From contig JAHDWB010000001.1 in assembly GCA_023382595.1 (NCBI GenBank), forward strand, positions 186,001 to 250,000: 64,000 nucleotides of DNA, read 5' to 3'. The stretch's first letter is position 1. Every line of letters begins with the position of its first letter. Source of the stretch: Anaerolineales bacterium. Lineage in GTDB: Bacteria > Chloroflexota > Anaerolineae > Anaerolineales > Villigracilaceae. Both the position numbers and the translations under genes were made by a program. Below are positions 34,108 to 43,578 of the stretch, piece after piece. The notes beneath the pieces are model-generated. The model was not told the origin of the DNA. It made no database searches and was given only the letters and a program-made list of their open reading frames with translations.

Positions 34108-35550
34108 TTATCTCCCGGTTCTCCGTAAGACAGTACCGATCGTCCGCAGCACGATGCTAAAGTCCATGCTGAGGGTACGGTGTTTGATATAGTAAAGATC
34201 GTACTCGAGTTTGACGATCGTCTCCTTGACCGTAGCGACATATCCATAATTGATCTGCGCCCAGCCGGTGAGACCGGGCTTTACCAATAGCCTAGCCCGA
34301 TAAAATGGGATCTGCCTCTGATACTCCGCCACCAACTCCGGGCGCTCCGCGCGCGGACCAACCATACTCATCTCGCCGCGCAGCACGCTCAAAAATTGCG
34401 GCGTCTCATCCAAACGTGTGCGGCGCAGGAAATTCCCGACCCTCGTCACACGCGGATCGTTCTCGAGCGCGACCTTCGGCTCCCCATTCGCTTCCGCGTC
34501 CTGCTTCATGGTACGGAATTTCAGGATGTTAAAGGTCTTTGCTCCCTTGCCCAAACGCGGCTGGGAATAAAAGACGGGAAATCCGGTTTCGATAATGATG
34601 GCAAGCGACACCAGGGGAAAAAGCAATAGAAAGATCAACGTCCCTGCAATGCCGCCGACGATGTCCATCAAACGCTTGAACAGTTCATACGCGCCGCTGA
34701 CACGCACCTGATCCACGAAGGAACGGATCACCCAGTCCGCTTCGAGATGTTCGATCGGCACACGCTGGGTCAGTTCTTCATACATGATCGGCATGCGCAT
34801 CACTTCCACGCCGCTCTCCTGAACATCCAAAATGGTCTGGAACGTTTCACCTTTGATCTCGCCGTTGATCGCCACAACCACATCCGAGATGCGGTAATCT
34901 TCCACAATGTCAAGCAGATGTTCGCTGTCACCCAACACGGCAAACCCATTATAGGATTTTCCCCTCTTGGCGGGGTCATCGTCAATGAAGCCGATCAGCA
35001 GGAACGGCGGCGGATTGATCTTGCGGTATACGTCCGCAAGGGAGCGCCCTGCTTTGCCTGCGCCCACGAACAGGACGCGGCGCATCAAACCGGATGAGGT
35101 GTAGAGTCGGATATAGATGGCGCGCCAGATCAAAGTCAGGATGGAGGCGAGCACAAGGAAGGCTCCCACGGCGATACGCGGGAGCGAATTCGGTTCTTCG
35201 ATGAAGATGAACAGCAGGGAGTATCCAAGCAGCCCCACAATGGGAGCGACTGCGATCCCGCGCAATGTCCTGAGCCAGTTGGCGGCGGCGTGCGGATCGT
35301 ACGACTCCACCATCAACACCAGCCACACCAGCGGCAGGATGTAAAACCATAAGGGGACTTCCACCTGAATCAGGCGCTCCGCCCTGCCGGGTGATATACC
35401 GCTCTCGATCAGGCGGTAGAGCGAATATTGATACCAAAAAAAGATCGCGCCTGCCGTTGCGCCCACGGAAGCGATAAAATCGCCCAGCAGCAAAATAAAA
35501 CGCTGTTCGCCGGGTCGCAATCGCAGGGAAGGTCTGTAAATATCAGCCAT
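34108..35550 (-). CDS. Polyprenyl-phosphate sugar-1-phosphate transferase (WcaJ/WbaP type)
   Basis: 480 residues that transfer a sugar-1-phosphate from a UDP-sugar to undecaprenyl phosphate, starting a lipid-linked polysaccharide. Four N-terminal helices (about 18-120), a Rossmann-like middle domain (VLFVGAGKAGRSLADVY near 139), a fifth helix near 288-312 and the catalytic bacterial transferase domain follow, with KFRTMKQDA, RRTRLDETPQF and SMVGPRAERPE. The C-terminus has KPGLTGWAQ. It overlaps the GT2 gene by 8 bases. Confidence 0.95.
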   Translation of the reverse strand: MADIYRPSLRLRPGEQRFILLLGDFIASVGATAGAIFFWYQYSLYRLIESGISPGRAERLIQVEVPLWFYILPLVWLVLMVESYDPHAAANWLRTLRGIAVAPIVGLLGYSLLFIFIEEPNSLPRIAVGAFLVLASILTLIWRAIYIRLYTSSGLMRRVLFVGAGKAGRSLADVYRKINPPPFLLIGFIDDDPAKRGKSYNGFAVLGDSEHLLDIVEDYRISDVVVAINGEIKGETFQTILDVQESGVEVMRMPIMYEELTQRVPIEHLEADWVIRSFVDQVRVSGAYELFKRLMDIVGGIAGTLIFLLLFPLVSLAIIIETGFPVFYSQPRLGKGAKTFNILKFRTMKQDAEANGEPKVALENDPRVTRVGNFLRRTRLDETPQFLSVLRGEMSMVGPRAERPELVAEYQRQIPFYRARLLVKPGLTGWAQINYGYVATVKETIVKLEYDLYYIKHRTLSMDFSIVLRTIGTVLRRTGR

Positions 35551-36553
35551 TTTTCTTCAATAAATTCACAATGCCGCTCCATAAAAAGCCTGAACCCCAC
35601 GCAAAGTGCATGGTGGAAATCGCGAGCGGCAATCCCCACAAAAGATATCCTTTCTTTTTCACAAGTGCCAGTTTAAACCCAGCCGTCCCCAACACACCAA
35701 AATAAACCAATAATTGCAATAAAAGGAGCCAGCCGAAAAAACTCCGCCACAAGGATAACACAATCAACGCGAGCAGGCTGAGCACAAAAACCGGCGGAAG
35801 CGCCTGCCGCCAGCGCAGGGTATGCGGATAGCGCTTCAGCATGTTGAGTTTCCAAAATCCATAACGCCAATATTGCGCCGCCAGCGCGCCAAGTGTACGG
35901 CGCGAAAAATAAACCGTGCGGATGGACGGATCCAGCCAGACCGTCCCCCCCGACTCGCGCACGCGCGTGTTGAACTCGTAATCCTCGTTCGAGAGCAAGG
36001 TCTCATCGAACATGCCGATTTTTTCGACCAGTTCACGTCGAAACGACCCGAACGGAACTGTATCCACCGCGCCTTCCTGCGCACCGACACGATAGGATGC
36101 GTCCCCCGCCCCCAGCGGATGCGCCGCCGCGAACGAGATCGAATCCGCGATCCACGTCTCCGCGCCGGGGCGGATATCCCACACGCCGCCCACGTTCTCG
36201 CCCTTCCCCGCCTGATGCGCCGCCACGCACCGTTCCACATATTCCGGGATCGGCATGGAGTGGGCATCCAAACGGACGATAATTCCGCCTCGCGACTCCC
36301 GAATTGCCTGATTCAAACCAGATGGGATCGTCCTCGCTGTGTTATCCGCCACCCGCACGGACAGATCCGCATGTTCCCGCTGGAACCCCGCGATCACATC
36401 CCGCGTCCGGTCCGTGGACATGCCGTCCGAGATCACCACCTCCATCTTCCCACGCGGATAAGTCTGCGCGAGGACAGCATCCAGCAATTTGCGGATGGTG
36501 GCTTCCTCGTTATAACAAGGCACAATAATGGAGACAAACGGCAGATCAGACAT
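35543..36553 (-). CDS. Family 2 glycosyltransferase with C-terminal membrane helices
   Basis: 336 residues. The GT-A domain begins VSIIVPCYNEEATI near 7-20, with VVISDGMSTD near 39-48 and the metal-binding RLDAHSMP near 93-100. An acceptor-side ENYEF-like segment reads LSNEDYEFN, followed by hydrophobic helices near 245-330. It should add a sugar to a lipid-linked precursor made by the next gene product. Confidence 0.93.
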   Translation of the reverse strand: MSDLPFVSIIVPCYNEEATIRKLLDAVLAQTYPRGKMEVVISDGMSTDRTRDVIAGFQREHADLSVRVADNTARTIPSGLNQAIRESRGGIIVRLDAHSMPIPEYVERCVAAHQAGKGENVGGVWDIRPGAETWIADSISFAAAHPLGAGDASYRVGAQEGAVDTVPFGSFRRELVEKIGMFDETLLSNEDYEFNTRVRESGGTVWLDPSIRTVYFSRRTLGALAAQYWRYGFWKLNMLKRYPHTLRWRQALPPVFVLSLLALIVLSLWRSFFGWLLLLQLLVYFGVLGTAGFKLALVKKKGYLLWGLPLAISTMHFAWGSGFLWSGIVNLLKKNG

Positions 36554-36573
36554 TCCTGTACGTTACGCAAGTA

Positions 36574-36599
36574 CTCGCCGCCAAACGAACGGCGGCGAG
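36574..36599. repeat. Hairpin upstream of the GT2 gene
   Basis: A perfect 9-bp stem CTCGCCGCC/GGCGGCGAG with an 8-base loop lies in the 75-base gap between ridA and the GT2 gene. It lacks a T run, so its role is unclear. Confidence 0.4.
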
Positions 36600-36628
36600 A
36601 CGCTCAAAGTGAAAAACAAAGGGTGGGA

Positions 36629-37012
36629 TTAAGGAATCAGCGCAACGGCTTCGATCTCGACCAGTCCGCCTTTGGGCAAACCGGCAACGGCAACCGTACT
36701 GCGCGCAGGCGGATTCTCGCCAAAGAACTCGGCATAGACCGCATTCATCTTGGGAAAATCTCTCATATCCTGCAAAAAGACCAGCGTCTTCACCACATGT
36801 GAGAGATCTGTGCCCGCCGCCTCCAGCACGTTGCGGAGATTCGTCAGCACCTGGCGAGTCTGCTCCTCCACGCCGCCGGGGATCAACTCCATCGTAGCGG
36901 GGTCGAGAGCGATCTGACCTGCTGTGAAAACCATTGAATCTGTGCGAACCGCCTGCGAATAGGGACCAATTGCCTTGGGGGCATTGTCCGTTTGAACAAT
37001 TTTCTTTTTCAT
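36629..37012 (-). CDS. ridA: RidA family enamine/imine deaminase
   Basis: 127 residues of the YjgF/YER057c/UK114 family, a trimer that hydrolyses reactive 2-aminoacrylate made by PLP enzymes. Seen are NAPKAIGPYSQAVRTD near 10-25, FTAGQIALDP near 29-38, and the C-terminal NPPARSTVAVAGLPKGGLVEIEAVA with the substrate-binding Arg and Glu. It is full length. It stands alone between the GT2 and CapA-like genes. Confidence 0.95.
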   Translation of the reverse strand: MKKKIVQTDNAPKAIGPYSQAVRTDSMVFTAGQIALDPATMELIPGGVEEQTRQVLTNLRNVLEAAGTDLSHVVKTLVFLQDMRDFPKMNAVYAEFFGENPPARSTVAVAGLPKGGLVEIEAVALIP

Positions 37013-37074
37013 GATACCTGCCTCTTCTCTATATTTGAAAGCCCTTTATTTTAATACAAAAACAGCCCAAAAAC

Positions 37075-38757
37075 CTACGGCGCGGACGGAAGGATGATTG
37101 GCGTTAATGTGACCGTCGGCACGGGAATCGGCGTCGGCGCAAGCGGAACCCAGCCGCTATGGAAGAAATATTCCGAGAGGAACGCCGTGCGTTCGCGTTC
37201 ATTCATCGGACGCGGACGGGAGAAATCCTCCAGTATCGCGGTCAACAATTCCACGCCGAGATATTTTCCATCGTAAAAAACGTGGCGGTCGATGAACTCG
37301 CGGCGCGTCCCGTCAATCACCTGTCCGTTTGGAAGTTCGTAGGTCATTTGGTCGAAGAACAAATTTCCCAGCCCGTAATGAATGAACGAATCCCCGCGGA
37401 ATTCCATCAAATGCGGGAAGTGCGCCTGACTCCCGCTGACGATCACTGCGCCGGCGTCCGCCACGGTATGGAAATCGAATTCATGCGCATAACATGGACC
37501 AGAATGATAGCACTCTTCATGCTGGAAAGTGAAGATCACCATGTATCCCTGCGATTTCACCGACTTGACTTGTTCGGTAAAGAATTTCATGTCGCCGCAA
37601 TCCGCTGCGCCGGGGCGAATATCCGTTGCCTTCACAAAATCATAGGAACGCTTTCCGTTGCAACCCATGAACGCGATCTTATTGCCGTTCACTTCCATCA
37701 AGACGGGCAAGCGCGCCTCTTCCACATTTGCTCCGCCGCCATAATACAGAACATTATTCTGTCGATAGATCTCCAACGTACCGAGCATCGCCTGCGTGCC
37801 GCGGTCCGCAAAATGGTCGCCGGTCAACTCTACAATATCCGTGCCGACGTATTCCAGCAATTCAAAATATTTCGGGTCACTGCACAGGATGAAATTCTTA
37901 TGCCCCGGCTCCGGGAACGGACAATTCTGGTCGAACGGCACTTCATTGCTGATGTGAGCCACATCCGCGGTATACAGCCAATCACGGATCAACTCGCCGG
38001 GGCGCGTTACGCCCTTGGTCTCCATCGTAAACGCCGTCGCGCGCACCAGCGCGGTCACACCGGTCAAGACTACGGTTGCCAGTTTGGATTCATCGCGGTT
38101 GGAGGCGGGCAGCTCAAAAGAACTCGCATTCGATCCAAAAGTCACCTTCAACGGATAGGCTTCCGTATCAAACTCTTTGCGGATGGGAGATTGACCGTCC
38201 ACGCTCAAGACCTTCCATTTCGGCTGGATCTCTTCGAACGGGATGATCGCCCAACTGGACATATCGCTCCATGCTTCATCCAATACTCCATCGGATGGAA
38301 CGCTTCTCACCGCGCCGAAAGTTGGTTCACCCCATTGAGCCGTCAACGCCCTCAGCGTGGACTCTGCCATCAGTAAACTGCGACCAGCCAAAAGTCCGTT
38401 TGAAGCGCCTTTCCACGCGGACATCAAATCTTCAAAGGGCACATCATCCATCACAGTCGGGAACGGCGCGACGAGGGCGTAGATCCAAACGGAACCTGAA
38501 TCTGACACATCCAATTGCTGCGTGGAAAAATCGACGCTGCTGACAAGCGGAATGCCTGACGACTTGGCGATCTCCCGCAGCACATCCGGCACGGCGGGGC
38601 TGACCCACAACGCATCCGGCACCGGCGTAGATGTGGCGGTTAGCGTGGATGTTGGGAGCGGCGTGGGCGGAGGGGTTGGCGTAACGGGAATTTCCGTTGC
38701 AGGAACGCACGCCGCGAGAATGGCGATACAAACAAGTATTGCAAAAAGTTTTTTCAT
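37075..38757 (-). CDS. CapA-like (PGA_cap) lipoprotein, second copy
   Basis: 560 residues with a lipoprotein signal (MKKLFAILVCIAILAAC, lipobox LAAC) and a Thr/Pro-rich tether. About 230 residues follow that resemble a periplasmic binding-protein lobe (DGQSPIRKEFDTEAYPL). The rest is a metallophosphatase-like PGA_cap domain with NNEVPFDQ-type start, ELTGDHFADRG and VSGSQAHFPH. Homologous domains occur in poly-gamma-glutamate capsule proteins, but no PGA synthase genes are here. It starts at the base after the stop of the upstream paralogue, so the pair is translated together. Confidence 0.85.
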   Translation of the reverse strand: MKKLFAILVCIAILAACVPATEIPVTPTPPPTPLPTSTLTATSTPVPDALWVSPAVPDVLREIAKSSGIPLVSSVDFSTQQLDVSDSGSVWIYALVAPFPTVMDDVPFEDLMSAWKGASNGLLAGRSLLMAESTLRALTAQWGEPTFGAVRSVPSDGVLDEAWSDMSSWAIIPFEEIQPKWKVLSVDGQSPIRKEFDTEAYPLKVTFGSNASSFELPASNRDESKLATVVLTGVTALVRATAFTMETKGVTRPGELIRDWLYTADVAHISNEVPFDQNCPFPEPGHKNFILCSDPKYFELLEYVGTDIVELTGDHFADRGTQAMLGTLEIYRQNNVLYYGGGANVEEARLPVLMEVNGNKIAFMGCNGKRSYDFVKATDIRPGAADCGDMKFFTEQVKSVKSQGYMVIFTFQHEECYHSGPCYAHEFDFHTVADAGAVIVSGSQAHFPHLMEFRGDSFIHYGLGNLFFDQMTYELPNGQVIDGTRREFIDRHVFYDGKYLGVELLTAILEDFSRPRPMNERERTAFLSEYFFHSGWVPLAPTPIPVPTVTLTPIILPSAP

Positions 38758-40467
38758 CTATCGACCAGCCTGCTGGAAATGCCAGCCGCTCAGGGAAAAA
38801 TATTCTCTTAAGAAATTTTCGCGTTCAAGTTCGGTCATCAACCACGGGCGGGCATAATCCTGCAAGTAGGTTGCGATCAACTCGACGCCGAGATAGCGAC
38901 CATCATAAAATACATGGCGGGTGACAAAGCCTTTTTGCCGGATATCGCTGCCCGCATAATTGAATTGATCGAAGAACAGGTTGCCCAAGCCGTAATGGAT
39001 GAACGCGTCGGCGTGGAAGTCCATCACCTGCGGCACATGCGCCTGACTCCCGCTCACGACCACTGCGCCGGCATCCGCCATTGTGCGAAAGTCCGCCACC
39101 TGCTGCGCAGGCGCGGTTGCTGTGTCGTATTCATAATGTTGGAAGGTGGAGATCGGTAAATATCCCTGCGAGCGATATTCTCTGATCTGCGCGGTGATGT
39201 AATCGAAATCACAAGGAACTGCGCCGGGGATCGTCTCCGTAGCCGTCGGGAATCCTGCTTTTCGATTACAGCCGATAAACATCAACTTGTTGCCATTGAT
39301 TTCAAGAAGCAGGGGCTTGCGCCCATCCTCCACATTCAAGCCGCCGCCATAATAACGCAGGTTATTCTGTTCGTACACTTCGATGGTCTCGTACATTGCC
39401 TGGATGCCGTAATCCGCAAAATGATCGCCCGAAAGTTCGACCACATCCGTGCCAATGTCAAGCAGAAGCTCGATATAACCGGGCGAACTGCAAAAACGCA
39501 AATCCTGCTGAACGGGGTTTGGCGTTGGACAACCACTGTAGAACGGGACTTCATTGTTGATGTGCAGGATGTCCGCTTCAAGGAAGATGTCACGCACCAG
39601 GTTGCCCGGATAAAGGACGCCGCGCCGTTCCATCGTGGCGGCGGTGGCGCGGACTAAAGCCGTAACTCCCGTCAGGATGACGGTTGCCAATTTGTCCGCT
39701 TGGCGGTTTTGGAATGAGAACGAGAGCGGACATTCATCCAAGCATGTCAGTTCATAGTGCGCGATCAATGGATAATTCGACGAGTCAAATCCCTTTTGGA
39801 TCGGGGATTGACCGTCGATCATCAAAACCTTCCATTTCGGTTCTATCGCTTCGAACGGGATGATCGCCCACGCGGGCATTTGAGTCCATGCGGTGTCGAG
39901 CAATTGATCGGCTGGGAGGATTCGCACCGCGCCAGGGGCTGGTTCACCCCATAATGCGGAGAACGTCTCCAGCGTGGATTCATCCATCAGCAACGGGATT
40001 CCGCTGAACGGTCCCGAAGATGAAGCGTTCCAAGCGGATCGCAGGTCTTGAGATGTGACGCCATCCACAACCGTAGGGAATGGCGCAACGAGCGCAAACG
40101 TCCACGTAAAATCGGCTTGACCGTCCGCTTGATGCACGTCAAGAAAAGTGTTGGTTGATGTACGATCAGATGTGAGATGAAATCCCCGCTCGGAAAACAT
40201 CTCACGCAATAAAGGCGGAACGGACGGACTCGCCCACAAGAGCGGCGCGTCACTGATAACTTCTGTCGGTTCAGGGAGTTGAACGGCTGGCGACACCGTC
40301 GGCACCGGTTCAGAGGTGGCGAACGTCTCCAACATGATGGGCAGTACAGGCGTCGGTGGAAGCGATGCCCCCCACAGAGACTCCTGACAGGCTGATAGCA
40401 AAAGAACGCCGGCGAGGAGAAGTTGAACTCTCCCCGCGCGTCCGAAATATCGAATCCGTTTACTCAT
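38758..40467 (-). CDS. CapA-like (PGA_cap) lipoprotein, first copy
   Basis: 569 residues with the same layout as the next gene: lipoprotein signal ending LLLSAC, a Pro/Thr-rich linker, a domain containing WAIIPFEAIEPKWKVLMIDG, and a PGA_cap metallophosphatase domain with NNEVPF, ELSGDHFADYG and VVSGSQAHVPQ. The final His of the motif region is Gln here, whereas the paralogue keeps His, so the two may differ in activity. It lies 11 bases after the MenC-like gene. Confidence 0.85.
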   Translation of the reverse strand: MSKRIRYFGRAGRVQLLLAGVLLLSACQESLWGASLPPTPVLPIMLETFATSEPVPTVSPAVQLPEPTEVISDAPLLWASPSVPPLLREMFSERGFHLTSDRTSTNTFLDVHQADGQADFTWTFALVAPFPTVVDGVTSQDLRSAWNASSSGPFSGIPLLMDESTLETFSALWGEPAPGAVRILPADQLLDTAWTQMPAWAIIPFEAIEPKWKVLMIDGQSPIQKGFDSSNYPLIAHYELTCLDECPLSFSFQNRQADKLATVILTGVTALVRATAATMERRGVLYPGNLVRDIFLEADILHINNEVPFYSGCPTPNPVQQDLRFCSSPGYIELLLDIGTDVVELSGDHFADYGIQAMYETIEVYEQNNLRYYGGGLNVEDGRKPLLLEINGNKLMFIGCNRKAGFPTATETIPGAVPCDFDYITAQIREYRSQGYLPISTFQHYEYDTATAPAQQVADFRTMADAGAVVVSGSQAHVPQVMDFHADAFIHYGLGNLFFDQFNYAGSDIRQKGFVTRHVFYDGRYLGVELIATYLQDYARPWLMTELERENFLREYFSLSGWHFQQAGR

Positions 40468-40478
40468 TCCTTGAAAAT

Positions 40479-41591
40479 TTATCCGGCTTTCAATTCCATT
40501 GTTGCCAGAGAAAACTCGCGCAACGCGTCGTCATCGATCGTCACACCCAGCCCAACTCCAGTTGGAACATCAATGGTCGAATCAGGATTCAACAAAAAAC
40601 GTTCATGCGTAATGTCGCGTTGATAATAGCGATCCGATGCGGAGACATCGCCCGGCAGCGCAAAATTCGGCAAAGACGCCAACGCCAAATTCGATGCACG
40701 CCCAATGCCTGTTTCCAGCATGCCGCCACACCACACGGGCATCCTGACCTTCTGGCACAGATCATGCACCATCACGCCCTGGCTCAATCCACCCAGCCTG
40801 CCTGCTTTGATGTTGATGATCTTGCACGCCTTCATCTCGATCGCATATCGCGCATGGCGCGGCGAAACGATACTTTCGTCAAGACACACTGGCGTTGCAA
40901 ATTGCTCCTGAAATTTATGGTGATCCCAAATATCATCCTCGAACAGCGGCTGTTCGATCAACAGCAAATTCAGATCATCCAGCGGCTTGAGGCGCGGCGC
41001 ATCTTCCATCGAATAGGCAGAGTTCGCATCCACCTGCAAACGCAAATTTGGAAATTCCATGCGAACGGCGGATGCATCTTCGACATCCCTGCCCGGTTTG
41101 ATCTTGATCTTCACCCGCGCATAACCTTGACCTACATACTCCGCCGCGCTTCGCACCAGACGTTGAGCTGACTCTTGAATCCCGATCGAGACACCCACTT
41201 CGACCTTTTCCCGCGTCCCGCCGAATAATTCGCGCAGGGATTTATTTTCGCGCTTGCCAAGCAGATCCCAGATCGCCATCTCCACGCCTGCCTTGGCGAG
41301 ATGATGTCCGCGAATGCCTGAGACGCGGGATTGAAAATCAAGCGCATCACTTACATTGTTCCCCAAAAGCAACGGCGCGATGAAATCCTTGAGCACATGC
41401 ATGGACGTGCCAACAGTTTCATAGCTGTATCCCGGGTCACGCGAAGCGACGCATTCCCCCCAACCAGTCAACCCTTCCGAACGGAGTTCGATAATGACGC
41501 ACTGACGCGTCGTTTCCCGCCCGAATGACGTTTCGAACGACGAGACAAGCGGCATGGAAATATGATGCAGGGTTATGGATTCGATTTTCAT
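40479..41591 (-). CDS. menC: Enolase-superfamily o-succinylbenzoate synthase / N-acylamino acid racemase
   Basis: 370 residues of the muconate-lactonising subgroup. The KxK base pair is in VKIKIKPG near 163, metal ligands Asp (VDANSAY), Glu (IEQPLFEDD) and Asp (LDES) follow, and the second base Lys is in INIKAGRLGGL. Some members make o-succinylbenzoate for menaquinone, others racemise N-succinyl amino acids. The neighbours (CapA-like lipoproteins) are not menaquinone genes, so the second role is quite possible. Confidence 0.85.
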   Translation of the reverse strand: MKIESITLHHISMPLVSSFETSFGRETTRQCVIIELRSEGLTGWGECVASRDPGYSYETVGTSMHVLKDFIAPLLLGNNVSDALDFQSRVSGIRGHHLAKAGVEMAIWDLLGKRENKSLRELFGGTREKVEVGVSIGIQESAQRLVRSAAEYVGQGYARVKIKIKPGRDVEDASAVRMEFPNLRLQVDANSAYSMEDAPRLKPLDDLNLLLIEQPLFEDDIWDHHKFQEQFATPVCLDESIVSPRHARYAIEMKACKIINIKAGRLGGLSQGVMVHDLCQKVRMPVWCGGMLETGIGRASNLALASLPNFALPGDVSASDRYYQRDITHERFLLNPDSTIDVPTGVGLGVTIDDDALREFSLATMELKAG

Positions 41592-41606
41592 GTGTTCTCA
41601 TTAAAT

Positions 41607-41639
41607 AATCCCTAAAGGTCTTCAAGACCTTTAGGGATT
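41607..41639. repeat. Perfect 16-bp-arm palindrome
   Basis: AATCCCTAAAGGTCTT and its exact inverse are separated by one base. It lies between the zinc-ribbon and MenC-like genes. Only a weak ATTATTT follows on the minus strand, so it may be a repeat element acting as a terminator. Confidence 0.65.
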
Positions 41640-41646
41640 GATATTC

Positions 41647-42174
41647 TTATTCTACTGTCTTCTCAACTGTCTTCTCATCTTGTTCTTCGGTCACGCCGCG
41701 CAGGACATCGTCCAGGCTGGTGGATTCGAGTCTCACACCAGGCGCGGGTGTGCCGCAATACGGGCAGATATTCCACGGCAGTTCCATGAACTTCGAACAA
41801 TTATGACAGGTTTTCTTCAATTTGGTATGGCAGTTCGGACAAACCTGCCAATCTTCCTTGACGCGGCGTTCACATCCCGGGCAAAGCGGAAGGTCTTCCA
41901 ATGCCTGCAACAACGCCTCTTCTTCCAACGTGCGCTGATATTCCTCTTCCAATGTCCGCGGCGGACGAAGGATGAGATATACCAGTACGCCGGGCAGGTT
42001 CAAGACAGCGACAAGAAGCGCCGCCAGAGTCTGCACCAACGGGTCGCGGGCGCGCGCGCGAATGTCGCGATACGTCCACACCACGAGGCTGATCCACAAC
42101 GCGGCAAGGAAGGCGCCGCCGAAGGCGGTCAGAACGAGGGTTAGACTGCTGAGAAAAACGGGATCAAAGGTCAT
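41647..42174 (-). CDS. Membrane protein with double zinc ribbon
   Basis: 175 residues. One long hydrophobic helix near 5-32, a cytoplasmic helix and a second hydrophobic segment near 48-68 precede two CxxC zinc ribbons: CPGCERRVKEDWQVCPNCH and CHNCSKFMELPWNICPYCG. This is the DZANK/zinc_ribbon_2 type, often a protein-interaction or regulatory module in membrane proteins of unknown role. The tail is acidic and Thr/Glu-rich. ATG 42174 has a GGAG site 6 bases upstream. Confidence 0.8.
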   Translation of the reverse strand: MTFDPVFLSSLTLVLTAFGGAFLAALWISLVVWTYRDIRARARDPLVQTLAALLVAVLNLPGVLVYLILRPPRTLEEEYQRTLEEEALLQALEDLPLCPGCERRVKEDWQVCPNCHTKLKKTCHNCSKFMELPWNICPYCGTPAPGVRLESTSLDDVLRGVTEEQDEKTVEKTVE

Positions 42175-42210
42175 AAGAACTCCGAATGCGCTTTGATTTT
42201 ATCATGCGTG

Positions 42211-43509
42211 TTACGGCGTTTTAAAAACAAAACGCCATTCGGTTCCATTTTGAGTATAAGGCGAGGTCGTGCCCATCACCTGATAGAACGTCCGCCCGGG
42301 GCGCATATAGATCGGCGTGCCGTCCAATGCCGTGAGCAGGAGCGGTTGATCGCGTTCCATGCGGTTCCAACGGGCAGGGATGGCGACACCATCGCGGAAG
42401 ACATAAGCATTTCCGAAATCGAGAAAGTCAATGTGGTAGACCTCATCTTCTGCATTGTATGTGTTCGCATAAATATGCGGAATAAACAATACGACCACAT
42501 TCTCCGCAGCAACCGGCAGTTTCGTCAGATCATCGGTGAGAGGCGCATACGATTCGGGCTTTCCACTGCCCGCATCACTGACATCCTGATAACGGATATA
42601 GTTGTTCGCGGCAGGGTCATACTCCCAGTAGTTATAACTGTAGATGGAGTAAGATGAGTAGATACGCGTAACGTTCAGCGGACTTTGCGGCGCTTCAACG
42701 GAAAAGAATCCACCGCTGATGGCTTGCGGAGAATTATCCAAATTCCTTCGCTCGGCACAGGCTAACCATTTCGTGGTATCAAAAAAAACGTTGTTATAGG
42801 CATCACGCCGGTACGGACCCATAAAAAATGGAGGACAAGTGCCAATCCCCGTTATGATGAGAAAATCGCTGATATCGAGGGTGCGGAAGTAGGTCATTGC
42901 ACGGTCATCTGCGCCCTTGAAGAAGAGGAAGGAATGATACATGCGGGCGATGTGTTCATCGAAGAAACGACCTGATCGCACCGGTCCAACGCGTTCGGCG
43001 TCGTTGCTGTAAAAGACGGCAACAAAGCGCGTTTGCCCCCATTCAATGTAATATTCATAGGCAACATCCGCGAGGGACAAGCCCGATTGCGGGCGGACGT
43101 AGCGCGGCGCGTTGCCGATCTTGATCGCGATCGGACGCCGTCCGAGCATGGCAGGGTCGCTGACGGGAAGCCCGGTCAACGGGTTGTTGATGGAAGAATC
43201 ATTCCCAACTGAAGGAATGACTTGCACCGCGGCAGAACCTTCCTGCGGCAGGACATATTTGGTCGGATAAGGTGTATACGTGGGAACCGCCTGCGGCGTA
43301 GACACCGCAAGGTAAGGGTCAAGCGAGTCTTCTGGAAGGAAAGGCGTCGGGGTGGGAAAGTTGTCCGAGAAAACCGGATCAAATACCGGCGGGGGAAGAG
43401 GCGTTAAGTCTGCTTGATGAGAGGAGGGCGAAGAGCAGGAAATCGTCAGGATGAGAATGAGTATCCAAAGCGTTGATCGCCGCATGGATGGGGAACACAG
43501 AAACAGCAT
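42211..43509 (-). CDS. DUF3048 domain lipoprotein
   Basis: 432 residues. A signal sequence (WILILILTISCSS) gives a lipoprotein with Cys after LTIS, then a Pro/Thr-rich tether and the DUF3048 domain (NPLTGLPVSDPAMLGRRPIAIKI, then QSGLSLADVAYEYY, RVGPVRSGRF). Relatives such as YerB are extracytoplasmic proteins of unknown function. ATG 43509 was chosen because a TACAAT ends 6 bases upstream of it; ATG 43485 (MRRSTLW) also leaves an intact signal. Longer frames to 43878 only read through the divergent gene. Confidence 0.85.
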   Translation of the reverse strand: MLFLCSPSMRRSTLWILILILTISCSSPSSHQADLTPLPPPVFDPVFSDNFPTPTPFLPEDSLDPYLAVSTPQAVPTYTPYPTKYVLPQEGSAAVQVIPSVGNDSSINNPLTGLPVSDPAMLGRRPIAIKIGNAPRYVRPQSGLSLADVAYEYYIEWGQTRFVAVFYSNDAERVGPVRSGRFFDEHIARMYHSFLFFKGADDRAMTYFRTLDISDFLIITGIGTCPPFFMGPYRRDAYNNVFFDTTKWLACAERRNLDNSPQAISGGFFSVEAPQSPLNVTRIYSSYSIYSYNYWEYDPAANNYIRYQDVSDAGSGKPESYAPLTDDLTKLPVAAENVVVLFIPHIYANTYNAEDEVYHIDFLDFGNAYVFRDGVAIPARWNRMERDQPLLLTALDGTPIYMRPGRTFYQVMGTTSPYTQNGTEWRFVFKTP

Positions 43510-43515
43510 GAAAAG

Positions 43516-43567
43516 ATTGTACCAAAGGCAGGCGGGCAAAGTGGCGCAGCAATAAAACTGATACAAT
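43516..43567. promoter_or_regulatory. Divergent -10 elements, both apparently leaderless
   Basis: On the minus strand TACAAT (43516-43521) ends 6 bases before ATG 43509. On the plus strand TACAAT (43562-43567) ends 11 bases before ATG 43579. The 69-base gap has no Shine-Dalgarno sequence for either gene. Confidence 0.45.
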
Positions 43568-43578
43568 TGCGGTCGCCC

